NCBI GenBank assembly: GCA_903929535.1
Contig: CAIYVC010000147.1
Span: forward strand, 1 to 55,458
DNA from: an uncultured Caulobacteraceae bacterium
GTDB taxonomy: Bacteria > Pseudomonadota > Alphaproteobacteria > Caulobacterales > Caulobacteraceae
DNA: 55,458 bases
Direction: 5' to 3'
Of the stretch, positions 33,183 to 42,558 are shown piece after piece; the stretch's first letter is position 1; each line of letters opens with the position of its first letter. Under the pieces are notes generated by a model that was not told the DNA's origin, did no database searches, and was given only the letters and a program-made list of their open reading frames with translations. Both the position numbers and the translations under genes were made by a program.

Positions 33183-34008
33183 GTTGGTAGGCGTATTCGC
33201 GGCCAGTCATGGCCCGGTCATCGTGCGCGACTGGGACAAGCTCGATCCCAAGATCCAGGGCGACCTCAACGCCGCCTTCGAGGAGACCGGCCGCCGCCTG
33301 ATGGCGAGCCGCCCCGATCTGATCGTGGTCATCTCGCCCGACCACTGGGTCAACTTTTTCATGAACAACCTGCCGGGCGTCTGCATCGGCGTGGGCGAGG
33401 AGCATGCCGGCCCGCCCGAACCCTTCATGAAGCCCTATCCCTATGCCGAGAGCATGCGCGGCGATCCGGCCTTCGCCGCCCACCTGGTCGAGACGGCCAT
33501 GCGCCGCGATTTCGAACCCGCCATCTCCCACCACCTGATCCTGGACCACGGCTTCTGCCTGCCCCTGTGGAAGATGAAGCTGGACTACCTGCCCCTGATC
33601 CTGCCGATCGCCGTCAACGATCTGGAGCCGCCGATGATCAGCATCCGCCGCTGCCTGCAGTGGGGACGGCTGCTGGCGCAGGCCATCGCCGACTATCCGC
33701 ATCCCCTGCGCGTGGCGGTGCTGGCCACCGGCGGTCTCAGCCATTCGATCGGGGAGAGCACCATGGGCCAGGTCGACGAGGCCTTCGACCGGCGCTGCAT
33801 CGCCGCCTTCCAGGCGGGCGACGACACCACCATCATCGAGGCGCTGGAGGATGGCCTGACCCGCACCGGCAACGGCGCCCAGGAGGTCCGCAACTGGGTG
33901 GTGGCGCACGGCGCCGCCGGCGGCGGCCGCTTCGACCTGATCGACTATCTGCCGACGCCCGAGGTCTATGTCGGCTGCGCCTTCGCCTCCTGGGAACCCG
34001 CCCGATGA
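33175..34008 (+). CDS. LigB-like catalytic subunit of an extradiol ring-cleavage dioxygenase
   Basis: The 277-residue product is a LigB-superfamily (type II) extradiol dioxygenase. Fe(II) ligands are seen as His12 (VFAASH), His57 (VISPDH) and Glu237 (NGAQEVRNWVVAHGA). Active-site His125 (ILDHGF) and the base His190 (ATGGLSH) are also present. It would cleave a catechol-type ring next to a hydroxyl with O2. The sequence is clearly different from the fused gallate dioxygenase in this window, for example in the PGVCIGVGEEHAGPPEPF loop that replaces the gallate enzyme's specificity loop, so a different substrate is expected. Its ATG lies inside the LigA-like gene and its stop overlaps the next ATG (ATGA) in the hydrolase gene. 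Confidence 0.88.
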   Translation: MAELVGVFAASHGPVIVRDWDKLDPKIQGDLNAAFEETGRRLMASRPDLIVVISPDHWVNFFMNNLPGVCIGVGEEHAGPPEPFMKPYPYAESMRGDPAFAAHLVETAMRRDFEPAISHHLILDHGFCLPLWKMKLDYLPLILPIAVNDLEPPMISIRRCLQWGRLLAQAIADYPHPLRVAVLATGGLSHSIGESTMGQVDEAFDRRCIAAFQAGDDTTIIEALEDGLTRTGNGAQEVRNWVVAHGAAGGGRFDLIDYLPTPEVYVGCAFASWEPAR

Positions 34009-34790
34009 AGACCACCGGCCTGCCCGACTATCTGGTCTCGGGAAACTCCGACACCACCGTCTTCCTGCTGCACGGCCTGTTCGGGGCCAAGGACTATTGG
34101 CGCTTCCACGCCCGTCGGCTGGTTGAGCAAGGCTACCGCGTGGTGGCCTGGGATGCGCCCGGCTACGGGACCAGTCCCCTGCCGGAGGGTCTGAGCCTGC
34201 CCGGCCTGGCCGAGGTGCAGGCGCGGCTGATCCAGGCCGTCGGCTCCAAGACCAACATCGTCCACGGCCACAGCATGGGCGGGCAGTTGACGCCCAAGAT
34301 CTACAGCCTGATCCCGGACCGCATCGCCGCCCTCGTGATCGTCGCCACCATCGGCTATTTCGGCAACCGCACGCCCGAGGAACAGGCCGCCTTCATCCGC
34401 GAGCGGGCCGACACCGGCGGCGGGGCGGGAACCGAGAAGGTGGTGCAGGACATGTTCGCGCCGGGCGCTTCGGGCGAAGAAGTCGAGCTGGTGCGCCGGA
34501 CGGCGGGACGCACGCCGCCACTCACGGTAAAGGCGGCCCTGGAAGCGATCCGAACCTATCCGGAAGACGAGGCCGTGGCCGCGATCCGGGGCGTCCGCGT
34601 CCCGACGCTGCTGGTGGCGGGCGGGGTCGACAAGGTGGGTCATGCCGAGGGCATGCGCCGGGTGCAGGCGATGATCGAGGGATCGGAGCTGGCTGTGGTC
34701 GAGGGCTCTGGTCACTACCCCTGGGCAGAGAAGCCGGCCGAATTCAACGCCCACCTGTCACGGTTCCTGGAGCGCAACGCCCCGGCGTGA
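34005..34790 (+). CDS. Alpha/beta hydrolase, probable meta-cleavage-product hydrolase
   Basis: A 261-residue cytoplasmic alpha/beta hydrolase. Oxyanion region VFLLHGLFGAKDYW, nucleophile elbow IVHGHSMGGQL (Ser90), acid in LLVAGGVDKVGH and catalytic His in VVEGSGHYPWAEKP. It overlaps the LigB-like gene by four bases. Enzymes in this position usually split the C-C bond of a ring-fission product (MhpC/BphD type) or hydrolyse an ester or lactone made by it. With the split dioxygenase it forms a tightly coupled three-gene unit for opening one aromatic ring and cutting the product. No decarboxylase or hydratase follows; the next gene converges. Confidence 0.8.
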   Translation: MKTTGLPDYLVSGNSDTTVFLLHGLFGAKDYWRFHARRLVEQGYRVVAWDAPGYGTSPLPEGLSLPGLAEVQARLIQAVGSKTNIVHGHSMGGQLTPKIYSLIPDRIAALVIVATIGYFGNRTPEEQAAFIRERADTGGGAGTEKVVQDMFAPGASGEEVELVRRTAGRTPPLTVKAALEAIRTYPEDEAVAAIRGVRVPTLLVAGGVDKVGHAEGMRRVQAMIEGSELAVVEGSGHYPWAEKPAEFNAHLSRFLERNAPA

Positions 34791-34799
34791 TCCCGCGGT

Positions 34800-35795
34800 C
34801 TAGCGGCGCCTGCGCAAGCGCCGCACGGCGCGCCGCAGAGGCGTGCTCAGCGCCTTGGCGACACCGCCCACGCCCGCGCGTCCCAGCCAGGCTAGAGCAA
34901 CGCGGTAGTGGCGGCGACGCAGAGCCTGACGCATGGCCTGATAGGCGGCATGGCCGCGCCAGACATTGGTCAGCTTGTTCAGATAGCGGCGGCTGGCGGG
35001 ATCCAGCGGCTGCAGCTGGAGATCGTCGGCCACTTCGCCCAGCCGGAAGTAGGACAGATCGTCCTCGTAGGTCAGGGAGTCGACGCGGCGGCGGTAAACA
35101 TATCCCGGCTCGTTGACGAAGATCATCGTGGCGCCCGCCATCAGGCAGCGCACCTGGAAGTGCAGGTCCTCGCCGTTGCGGAAGCGGACGTCGTGCTCCA
35201 GCTGGGCGCCGTCCAGGAAGCTCTTACGCACGAAAGGCTTGAGCTGACCGAACGAGCGGCGGATCGGCGGATTCTCGATGTGAGGATTGCCCTCGCGGGC
35301 CAGCCGCAGATAGTCGGCGAGGCTGACCGGCGCGGCCTCTTCGGGGCCCATGCCTGTGAAGGCCGGGATGCCGCCGGTGGCGGAGGGATAGATCGTCTCC
35401 ATCTGCTGGTCGGCGACGAAGTCGGCCTTGGAAGCCTCACCCAGCCGCGCCAGCCGCGCCAGCCGTCCGGGCAGCATCAGATCATCGGAATCGGCGAAGG
35501 CGATCCAGTCGCCGGTGGCCGCGGCCACGCCGAGATTGCGGGCCTGCGACGGCCCGCCGTTTATTTCAGTTTCCAGGACTTTGATCCGGCTGTCCGCCTT
35601 GGACATGGCCGCCAGCATCTGACGCGTGCCGTCGGTGGAGCCGTCGTCGACCAGAATCACCTCGACGCTCACGCCCGGCTGCTCCAGCGCCGCCATGACC
35701 GCCTCACGCACCCAGCCCGCCGCGTTCCAGCAAGGAATGACGACGCTGATCGTGGGGACCTGGGGGGCGGCTGCGATCTCAGGCGGCTGCGACAA
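34800..35795 (-). CDS. Family 2 glycosyltransferase
   Basis: The product (about 331 residues) is a GT-A fold glycosyltransferase: TISVVIPCWNAAGWVREAV at the N-terminus, VEVILVDDGSTDGTRQML for nucleotide-sugar binding, NGGPSQARNLGVAAATGDW, and the metal-binding FADSDDLMLPGRLARL. A basic C-terminal tail (TPLRRAVRRLRRRR) may hold it to the membrane or lipid acceptor. Start TTG 35795 is used because GAGAGAGG precedes it closely and the enzyme core begins just after; longer readings run antisense through the ATP-grasp gene. It converges with the hydrolase operon, and is divergent from the ATP-grasp gene. Probably transfers a sugar to a surface glycan; not linked to aromatics. Confidence 0.85.
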   Translation of the reverse strand: MSQPPEIAAAPQVPTISVVIPCWNAAGWVREAVMAALEQPGVSVEVILVDDGSTDGTRQMLAAMSKADSRIKVLETEINGGPSQARNLGVAAATGDWIAFADSDDLMLPGRLARLARLGEASKADFVADQQMETIYPSATGGIPAFTGMGPEEAAPVSLADYLRLAREGNPHIENPPIRRSFGQLKPFVRKSFLDGAQLEHDVRFRNGEDLHFQVRCLMAGATMIFVNEPGYVYRRRVDSLTYEDDLSYFRLGEVADDLQLQPLDPASRRYLNKLTNVWRGHAAYQAMRQALRRRHYRVALAWLGRAGVGGVAKALSTPLRRAVRRLRRRR

Positions 35796-36035
35796 TGGCC
35801 TCTCTCGGGTTTCGGACAATAGTAACAATGGACCCCGCCAGTCGCAGCAAAAACCCCATCGGGGGCCGACGCCTAGACGCCTTGCTTTGAGTAGACGGAA
35901 TCGCGGGACCGCTCCCCCCAGGCGGGAAGGGGTTGAGGCAAACGGTCGCGCGACAAACCAGCTAGTTGGCCATCTCTTAAGGCTAGTCCAGATATCAGAG
36001 AAGAAATCGGCATTCTGAAGGCTTGAGGAGCCGGC

Positions 36036-37328
36036 ATGCGTGCGAAAGTCCTGCTGTTTACCTGTGAAACTTGGCCGATGGCCGCCCTTTTCGCGGATTC
36101 CCTGGTCGGAGCGGGCCTGGAAGTAGGCGCGCTGAGCCCCAGCACCCACCCGCTGCGGTCGGTCAGCAGCGTGATCTTTCAACGCGACTACCAGCACCCC
36201 CTGCGCCATGCGCTTCTGGCCAAGGCGATCGGCGATATGCAGCCGAGCCTGATCATTCCCTGCGACGACACCGCCGTGGCGGTTCTGCACGAACATCACG
36301 CGGCCTGCGGCGCCGACCCCGCCGCCCGCGCCCGCAAGGCCCTGATCGAACAGTCGTTGGGCGATCCGGCCCATTTCGAGATCCTGCGCAAGAAGAGCGA
36401 CTTCATCGCTTTCGCCAAGGCTCAAGGCGTCCAAGTGCCGACCACTCTGGCGATCGAAGACAGCGCCGACCTCGCTGAGAAGCTGCGCCAAGGCTCCTGG
36501 CCCAAGGTGTTGAAGGCCGACGGCTGGTCGGGCGGACGCGGCACCCACGTGGTGCGCAGTCCGGACGAGGCCCAGGCCGCCTATGCCGAAATCGCCCGCG
36601 CACGCGGCATGGCTGCGATGGTCAAAGACTCTCTGCGCGCCGGCTCGCTGATGCCCCTCTACCGCACCCGCATCGCGCCCGACGCCAACGTGACCCTGCA
36701 GACCTTTGTCCCGGGCCGCCCGGTCAACCGCGCCGTGATCTGCTGGCGCGGCAAGGTCATCGCCGGCCGCACCTTCGAAGCGGTCCGCACCATGCCCAAC
36801 AACGGCAACGCCACGGTGGTGCGCCTGCGTGACATCCCGGCGGTCGACCAAGCGGTCGAACTGCTGGTTGAGCGGCTGGGCATCTCCGGCGTCGCAGGCT
36901 TCGACTTCATGCATGACGACGACACCGGCGCGACCCACCTGCTGGAGGTCAACCCGCGCGCCACCACCGCCTGCTACGCCGCGCCCAAGGACATGGCGCC
37001 CCTCGCCCACGCCTTCGCCGCCCTGTTCCCGAGCCTGGCGTCCCGCCGGGCGCCGGCGGCGGCGGTCCGCGCGCCGCGCACCCTGATCGCCCTGTTCCCG
37101 CAGGAGATCGAGCGCGATCCGGAAAGCGCCTATCTGGTGGACGGCGACCACACCGTGCCCTGGCACGAGCCCGCGCTGGTGGAAGCCTGCCTGCGCCAGG
37201 CCACCCAGGTCACACCGTACGAGCATTTCACCCGCCTGGTGAAGCGTGTCCTCTCGTCCGAACCCGTCGCGGTTCCCGCGCGCCGCGCGCCGCTCGACTG
37301 GATGGACGGGGCGCTGGGCCGGCGCTAG
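36036..37328 (+). CDS. ATP-grasp domain protein
   Basis: The 430-residue cytoplasmic product begins MRAKVLLFTCETWPM with a Rossmann-like PreATP-grasp part (about 1-120, including LIIPCDDTAVAVL). An ATP-grasp domain follows at about 125-330: PTTLAIEDSADLAEKL, KADGWSGGRGTHVV as nucleotide loop, FVPGRPVNRAVICWRGKVIA and the Mg-binding THLLEVNPRATT. Such enzymes ligate a carboxylate to an amine or hydroxyl through an acyl phosphate. Relatives act on amino-acid or peptide ligations and on surface-molecule modification. TGAGGAG is well spaced before the ATG. It is divergent from the glycosyltransferase by 240 bases, which suggests a shared envelope function. Substrate unknown. Confidence 0.82.
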   Translation: MRAKVLLFTCETWPMAALFADSLVGAGLEVGALSPSTHPLRSVSSVIFQRDYQHPLRHALLAKAIGDMQPSLIIPCDDTAVAVLHEHHAACGADPAARARKALIEQSLGDPAHFEILRKKSDFIAFAKAQGVQVPTTLAIEDSADLAEKLRQGSWPKVLKADGWSGGRGTHVVRSPDEAQAAYAEIARARGMAAMVKDSLRAGSLMPLYRTRIAPDANVTLQTFVPGRPVNRAVICWRGKVIAGRTFEAVRTMPNNGNATVVRLRDIPAVDQAVELLVERLGISGVAGFDFMHDDDTGATHLLEVNPRATTACYAAPKDMAPLAHAFAALFPSLASRRAPAAAVRAPRTLIALFPQEIERDPESAYLVDGDHTVPWHEPALVEACLRQATQVTPYEHFTRLVKRVLSSEPVAVPARRAPLDWMDGALGRR

Positions 37329-37331
37329 CCG

Positions 37332-38465
37332 TTAGAGGAAGGCGATCCCTACACCGTCGGTGATGGCCGCCGCCTGAGACATAGGCGTCAGCTTGGCCGT
37401 GGCGGGATCGACCTTGAACCGCCGCACGCTGGTGCGGGTGTTCAGACACAGCACGCCGTCCGCGGTCATCTGCGCTGTGCCCGCCTTCTTCTCCTCCGGA
37501 ATAGTCCAGCCCGCCGGGGTCAGCCGGCCACCCGCGTCGATGCGGAAGCCCGCGATCCCGCCCTGGCCCCGATTGACCGTGTAGAGCGCCAAGCCCGACG
37601 GATGGATGTCCAGGGTCGAGGGCGCGTTGTCGCCGACGAACGCGCGCGGCAGCGTCGGCAGGATGTCGATCAGCGACAGGGCTCCAGTGTCGGGCCGGTA
37701 GGCGAAGGTCATCAACGTGGAGTCCAGCTCGCCCGAGGCGTAGGCGAACGGCAGGCGGGGGTGGAAGGCCATGTGGCGCGGCCCCGCGCCCGAGCGGGTC
37801 TTGGCGATGGACAGCTGCTGCAGCTTGCCGCTCGCCGGGTCCAGCTTCAGCGTCACGATCCGGTCCAGCGCCTTATCCGGCATGCAGAAGAAGCGCCCGG
37901 CGGGATCGAACACCACCTTGTGCGGATGCGATGTCGCCTGTTCCACCCGGCCCGGCCCCAGCGGACCGGTGAAGACGATGTGGTCGGCGATCGGGCCCAG
38001 GTCGCCGTCCGCCAGGATCGGGAACACCGAGGCCGAGCCGCTCTCGTAGTTGGCGGTGATCAGGAAGCGCCCGCTGGGATCGACGGTCAGGTTGGTGGCG
38101 CTGACACCGTTCACTGGAAGCTGGCTCTTGGGTGTGAGACGTCCGCTGGCGCGGTCGATGCTGAACACCGAGACCATCTCGCCCTTGGAGTGACCGGCAT
38201 ACAGAACCGCCTTGGCCGGATTGACCGTCACCGCGTAGGGGTTGGGCAGATCGCCCACGGTCTGGATGTTGATCCAGTCGCCGCTGGCCGGATCGACGCG
38301 GCAAACCTCGATGCCCTTGCCGTTGGAGCCGTGGTCGCCGGTGAAGCAGCCGACATAGGCGAAGCGGGGTCCGGCCGGAGCAGCGGCGGCGGCAAGAGGC
38401 GTGGCGGCCAGAGCGGCGGCTCCGGCAAGCATGGTCCTGCGGGACGGTCCGTCCAGGGCGATCAT
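37332..38465 (-). CDS. Exported seven-bladed beta-propeller lactonase (6-phosphogluconolactonase-like)
   Basis: The 377-residue product carries a Tat-like leader (SRRTMLAGAAALAATPLAAA) and a lactonase family beta-propeller. Blades are visible as repeated V(N/D)P...(V/L)YA / VDPSGRFLITANYESGSASV / FDPAGRFFCMPDKALDRIVT / FHPRLPFAYASGELDSTLMT / IHPSGLALYTVNRGQGGIAG blocks. Family members include cytoplasmic Pgl/YbhE and muconate-lactonising enzymes. Here export makes the pentose-phosphate role unlikely and suggests a periplasmic lactone or a non-catalytic propeller. The start at 38465 has GGAGGAAG upstream and begins the leader. Divergent from glcD across 139 bases, so possibly co-regulated with glycolate oxidation. 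Confidence 0.82.
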   Translation of the reverse strand: MIALDGPSRRTMLAGAAALAATPLAAAAAPAGPRFAYVGCFTGDHGSNGKGIEVCRVDPASGDWINIQTVGDLPNPYAVTVNPAKAVLYAGHSKGEMVSVFSIDRASGRLTPKSQLPVNGVSATNLTVDPSGRFLITANYESGSASVFPILADGDLGPIADHIVFTGPLGPGRVEQATSHPHKVVFDPAGRFFCMPDKALDRIVTLKLDPASGKLQQLSIAKTRSGAGPRHMAFHPRLPFAYASGELDSTLMTFAYRPDTGALSLIDILPTLPRAFVGDNAPSTLDIHPSGLALYTVNRGQGGIAGFRIDAGGRLTPAGWTIPEEKKAGTAQMTADGVLCLNTRTSVRRFKVDPATAKLTPMSQAAAITDGVGIAFL

Positions 38466-38604
38466 CGTGCTTCCTCCACACCGTTCTTCTGCAAACATGC
38501 CGATGCTGCGGACCACGCTAGCCTCGGGGCGGCGCAAATAACAATCGGGGCGTTGGCCTTTGCCGTCCGGGCCGATATCAGAAGGCCATGATGAGGGCGC
38601 GCCC

Positions 38605-40101
38605 ATGTCGCTGAAGATGCCGCCGCTGGACGAGGCCGTCCTGGCCCGCCGGGGCCAGATCGCCGCGGCCCTGCGCGCCATCGTGCCGGGCGACGGCGGG
38701 GTGATCGACGACGCGGCGGCCCTGCGGGTCTACGAGTCCGACGGTCTGACCGCCTATCGCCAGCCACCCATGCTGGTGTGCCTGCCGCAAACCACCGAGC
38801 AGGTCTCGCGCGTGCTGAAGTGGTGCCACGGCCAGGGCGTGAAGGTGGTGCCGCGCGGATCGGGCACGTCCCTTTCCGGCGGAGCGCTCCCCCTGGGTGA
38901 TGCGGTGCTGCTGGGCATGGCCCGGTTCAACCAAGTGCTGCAGATCGACTACGAGGACCGACTGGCGGTCGTGCAGCCGGGCGTGACCAACCTGGCGGTG
39001 ACGCGGGCGGTGGAGGCAGAGGGCTTCTACTACGCGCCCGATCCCTCCAGCCAGATCGCCTGTTCCATCGGCGGAAACGTGGCGGAGAATTCCGGCGGGG
39101 TTCACTGCCTGAAGTACGGCCTGACCACCAACAATGTGCTGGGCGTCGAGCTGGTTTTGATGGACGGCGAGGTCGTGCGTCTGGGCGGGCGTTGCCTGGA
39201 TCCGGCGGGGCTCGATCTGCTGGGCCTGGTGGTGGGGTCCGAAGGGCTGCTGGGCGTGGTCACTGAAGTCACCGTGCGCATCCTGCCCCGGCCGCAGACC
39301 GCCCGCGCCGTCCTGATCGGCTTTCCCACCGTGGAGTCCGCCGGCCAGTGCGTGGCCGATGTGATCGCCGCCGGCATCATTCCCGCCGGCATGGAGATGA
39401 TGGACAGGCCCGCCATCCACGCCGCCGAAGCCTTTGTCCGCGCCGGCTATCCGCTCGATGTCGAGGCGCTGCTGATCGTCGAGCTGGACGGCCCATCCGC
39501 CGAATGCGACCACCTGATCGGCGAGGTCGAGGCCATCGCCCGGGCCAACGGCGCCGGCGCCTGCCGCGTCTCCACCAGCGAGGCGGAGCGGCTGAACTTC
39601 TGGGCCGGGCGCAAGGCCGCCTTCCCCGCCGTGGGCCGCATCTCGCCGGACTACTACTGCATGGACGGCACCATCCCGCGCCGCCGCCTGCCCGAGGTGC
39701 TGCGCCGCATGGAGGCGCTGGGCGCCAAGCATGGCCTGGCCTGCGCCAACGTCTTCCACGCGGGAGACGGCAACCTGCATCCGCTGATCCTGTACGACGC
39801 CAACAAGCCGGGCGAGCTGGACCGGGCCGAGGCCTTCGGCAGCGATATCCTGAGACTGTGCGTGGAGGTCGGCGGCGTGCTGACCGGCGAGCATGGCGTG
39901 GGCGTGGAGAAGCGCGATCTGATGCCGGTGATGTTCAGCGAGGACGACCTGAAGCATCAGCAGCGGGTCAAATGCGCCTTCGACCCGAAACAGCTGCTCA
40001 ATCCCGGCAAGGTGTTTCCCGTGCTGCACCGCTGCGCCGAGCTCGGCCGCATGCATATCCACGGCGGCAAGACGCCCTTCCCCGACCTGCCGCGCTTCTG
40101 A
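38605..40101 (+). CDS. glcD: Glycolate oxidase subunit GlcD (FAD-linked)
   Basis: The 498-residue product is the FAD-binding subunit of glycolate oxidase, which oxidises glycolate (or D-lactate) to glyoxylate and feeds electrons to quinone with GlcE and GlcF. Length equals E. coli GlcD. The FAD-binding PCMH domain is seen in VVPRGSGTSLSGGALPLGD, YYAPDPSSQIACSIGGNVAE and NSGGVHCLKYGLTTNNVLG. The C-terminal FAD-oxidase domain has ANVFHAGDGNLHPLILYD and GGVLTGEHGVGVEKR. Start ATG 38605 with GAGGGCG ahead; an upstream in-frame start would add 15 residues without family similarity. Stop overlaps the glcE start. The operon glcDEF is complete and followed by a convergent permease. Confidence 0.94.
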   Translation: MSLKMPPLDEAVLARRGQIAAALRAIVPGDGGVIDDAAALRVYESDGLTAYRQPPMLVCLPQTTEQVSRVLKWCHGQGVKVVPRGSGTSLSGGALPLGDAVLLGMARFNQVLQIDYEDRLAVVQPGVTNLAVTRAVEAEGFYYAPDPSSQIACSIGGNVAENSGGVHCLKYGLTTNNVLGVELVLMDGEVVRLGGRCLDPAGLDLLGLVVGSEGLLGVVTEVTVRILPRPQTARAVLIGFPTVESAGQCVADVIAAGIIPAGMEMMDRPAIHAAEAFVRAGYPLDVEALLIVELDGPSAECDHLIGEVEAIARANGAGACRVSTSEAERLNFWAGRKAAFPAVGRISPDYYCMDGTIPRRRLPEVLRRMEALGAKHGLACANVFHAGDGNLHPLILYDANKPGELDRAEAFGSDILRLCVEVGGVLTGEHGVGVEKRDLMPVMFSEDDLKHQQRVKCAFDPKQLLNPGKVFPVLHRCAELGRMHIHGGKTPFPDLPRF

Positions 40102-41261
40102 TGACCCTGCGCCCCACCTCCGTCGACGATCTCAGGGACGCCGTGGCCGACGCAGTGCGCTCGAGCTCGAAGCTGGAAATCCGCGGCGGAGACACCAAGG
40201 CCGACCTTGGGGCGCCGCGCGAGGCCGTGCTGCTGGACATGGGCGGCTTCAATCAGGTGATCGACTATGACCCCGCCGAGCTGGTGCTGACGGTCGGCTC
40301 CGGAACGCCCCTGGCGCAGATCGAGGCCCTGGTGGCCGGCGCGGGCCAGATGCTGGCCTTCGAGCCCTTCGACCACGGGCCCCTGTTCGGACGGCCTGCC
40401 GGCGCGGCGACCATCGGCGGGATCATGGCGGCGGGAGTCTCCGGATCGCGGCGGCTGTCAGGCGGCGCGGCGCGCGATCACCTGCTGGGCTTCCAAGGCG
40501 TCTCGGGGCGCGGCGAGGCCTTCGTTGGCGGCGCCAAGGTGGTCAAGAACGTCACTGGCTACGACCTGCCTAAGGTGATGGCTGGCAGCTGGGGCCGTCT
40601 GGTCGCTCTGACCGAGATCACATTGAAGGTCCTGCCCCGCCCGCGCGAAAGCCTGACCCTGGTGCTCGATACGCTCGACCCCCACGCTGCTCAGGCGGCC
40701 ATGTCCCTGGCCATGGGTTCGCAGGCCGAGGTGGCCGCCGCCGCCCACCTGCCCGGACCGCCCAGCGTCACGGCGGTGAGGCTCGAGGGCTTCGGTCCTT
40801 CGGTAGCCGCGCGGCGCATCATGCTGGACGACCTGCTGGCGGAAACCGGGCGGCTGCGGGCCCTGTCGCCGGGCGACGCCGAGGCCTTCTGGAATTCGAT
40901 CCGCACCCTGGCGCCCTTGGCCAACGGCCGCCCCCTGTGGCGGGTCAACACCCCGCCGAGCGCCGGGTGCGCGGTGGTCGCCGCCCTGCAACCGCTGGGC
41001 GCCCGATGGCTGTTCGACTGGGCCGGCGGCCTGACCTGGATGACCTTCGACGGCGACCCGGCCCTGGTGCGTCAGGCAGCCTTGGCGGCGGGCGGCCACG
41101 CGGCCCTGATCCGGGCGCCGGACGAGCTGCGCCGCTCCACCCCCGCCCTGCATCCCCAGCCCCGCGGCGTCGCGGCGCTGGAGGCCCGGGTGCGCGCCGC
41201 CTTCGACCCCACCGGCGTGTTCGAGACCGGCCGCTTCCTGGACCAGCCCGATGCAGACTAG
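40101..41261 (+). CDS. glcE: Glycolate oxidase subunit GlcE (FAD-binding)
   Basis: The second FAD-binding subunit, 386 residues (E. coli GlcE has about 350). The PCMH-type domain shows [55 protein letters not shown] and [19 protein letters not shown]. The latter two are hallmarks of GlcE. The C-terminus carries the short [15 protein letters not shown] typical of the family. Start overlaps the glcD stop by one base (TGATG), and its end overlaps glcF by 11 bases, so the three subunits are translationally coupled. Confidence 0.93.
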   Translation: MTLRPTSVDDLRDAVADAVRSSSKLEIRGGDTKADLGAPREAVLLDMGGFNQVIDYDPAELVLTVGSGTPLAQIEALVAGAGQMLAFEPFDHGPLFGRPAGAATIGGIMAAGVSGSRRLSGGAARDHLLGFQGVSGRGEAFVGGAKVVKNVTGYDLPKVMAGSWGRLVALTEITLKVLPRPRESLTLVLDTLDPHAAQAAMSLAMGSQAEVAAAAHLPGPPSVTAVRLEGFGPSVAARRIMLDDLLAETGRLRALSPGDAEAFWNSIRTLAPLANGRPLWRVNTPPSAGCAVVAALQPLGARWLFDWAGGLTWMTFDGDPALVRQAALAAGGHAALIRAPDELRRSTPALHPQPRGVAALEARVRAAFDPTGVFETGRFLDQPDAD

Positions 41262-42540
41262 CTTCACCCCGCGCCAGCTGGCCGAGCCGGACATGGCCGC
41301 CTCCGAGGCGATCATCCGCAAGTGCGTCCACTGCGGCTTCTGCACCGCCACCTGTCCGACCTATGTGCTGCTGGGCGACGAGCTCGATAGCCCGCGCGGG
41401 CGCATCTATCTGATGAAGGAGATGCTGGAGAAGGAGCAGCAGCCCACCGCCGAGGTGGTCAAACATATCGACCGCTGCCTCTCCTGCCTGTCCTGCATGA
41501 CCACCTGCCCCTCCGACGTCACCTACATGCACCTGGTCGACCACGCCCGGGCCTATATCGAGGACCGCTACAAGAGGCCCTGGCGCGAGCGAATGTTGCG
41601 CACCGTGCTGGCCTGGGTGCTGCCTCATCCGGGCCGCTTCCGCCTAGCCCTAGCCCTGGCCCGGATCGCCAAGCCGATCATCCCGCTGGCCGACAGCCTC
41701 CCGGCTCTGAAGCCCGTCGCCGCCATGCTGAAGCTGGCGCCTCGGCGCGCCGCGCCTGCGCCGTCCACCGCCACCGCCCCGGTCGCCGCCCGCAAGGGCC
41801 GCATCGCCCTGCTGCAAGGCTGCGCCGAGCCGGTGCTGCGTCCGGAAATCCGCGAGGCGACGGTGCGCCTGCTGAACCGCTGCGGCCACGAGGTGGTGTT
41901 CGCCAAGGGCGAGGTCTGCTGCGGCTCGCTGGTGCACCACATGGGGCGCAAGGACGACGGGTTGGACGCGGCGCGGGCCAATGTCGACGCCTGGACCCGT
42001 GAGCTGGAGGGCGAAGGGCTGGACGCCATCGTCATCACCGCCTCGGGCTGCGGGACCACGATCAAGGACTACGGCTTCATGCTGCGCGACGATGCCGCCT
42101 ATGCGGCCAAGGCGGCCAAGGTCTCGGCCCTGGCGCGGGACGTCAGCGAACTTCTCACCGAGATCGAACTGCCGCCCGTGACCACGCCCCACGCTCTGAC
42201 CGTGGCCTATCACGCCGCCTGTTCGCTGCAGCACGGCCAGCGCGTCACCGAGACGCCCAAGCGGCTGTTGACCCAGGCCGGGTTCACCGTGCGCACGCCG
42301 GCGGAAGCGCACCTCTGCTGCGGCTCGGCGGGGGTCTATAACATCCTGCAGCCGGACATCGCCGCGCGGATCGGCGAGCGCAAGACCGCCAACCTGGAGC
42401 GGCTGTCGGCGGACGTGATCGCCACCGGCAACATCGGCTGCGCCATGCAGATCGGCCTGCGAACCAGCACGCCCGTGGCGCACACGGTCGAGCTGCTGGA
42501 CTGGGCCACCGGCGGAGCGGCGCCCAAATCTCTTACCTAA
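41251..42540 (+). CDS. glcF: Glycolate oxidase iron-sulfur subunit GlcF
   Basis: A 429-residue subunit carrying two [4Fe-4S] ferredoxin motifs, [12 protein letters not shown] (residues 25-35) and [12 protein letters not shown] (76-86), and two C-terminal CCG domains ([22 protein letters not shown]). It passes electrons from the flavin subunits to the respiratory quinone pool at the membrane. The order glcD-glcE-glcF and the overlaps are canonical. All cluster cysteines are present. A lactate/glycolate permease converges from the right 18 bases after the stop. Confidence 0.95.
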   Translation: MQTSFTPRQLAEPDMAASEAIIRKCVHCGFCTATCPTYVLLGDELDSPRGRIYLMKEMLEKEQQPTAEVVKHIDRCLSCLSCMTTCPSDVTYMHLVDHARAYIEDRYKRPWRERMLRTVLAWVLPHPGRFRLALALARIAKPIIPLADSLPALKPVAAMLKLAPRRAAPAPSTATAPVAARKGRIALLQGCAEPVLRPEIREATVRLLNRCGHEVVFAKGEVCCGSLVHHMGRKDDGLDAARANVDAWTRELEGEGLDAIVITASGCGTTIKDYGFMLRDDAAYAAKAAKVSALARDVSELLTEIELPPVTTPHALTVAYHAACSLQHGQRVTETPKRLLTQAGFTVRTPAEAHLCCGSAGVYNILQPDIAARIGERKTANLERLSADVIATGNIGCAMQIGLRTSTPVAHTVELLDWATGGAAPKSLT

Positions 42541-42558
42541 GACTGAGCCTCAGCTAGA

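Noticed and set aside
35796-37226. Leftward extension of the glycosyltransferase to an 808-residue protein
   Set aside because: The extra N-terminal part is antisense to the well-supported ATP-grasp gene and lacks any domain; the glycosyltransferase core begins at a TTG with a good Shine-Dalgarno at 35795.
37332-38465. 6-phosphogluconolactonase of the pentose phosphate pathway
   Set aside because: The protein has an export leader, so it cannot serve the cytoplasmic pathway; only the propeller family is assigned.
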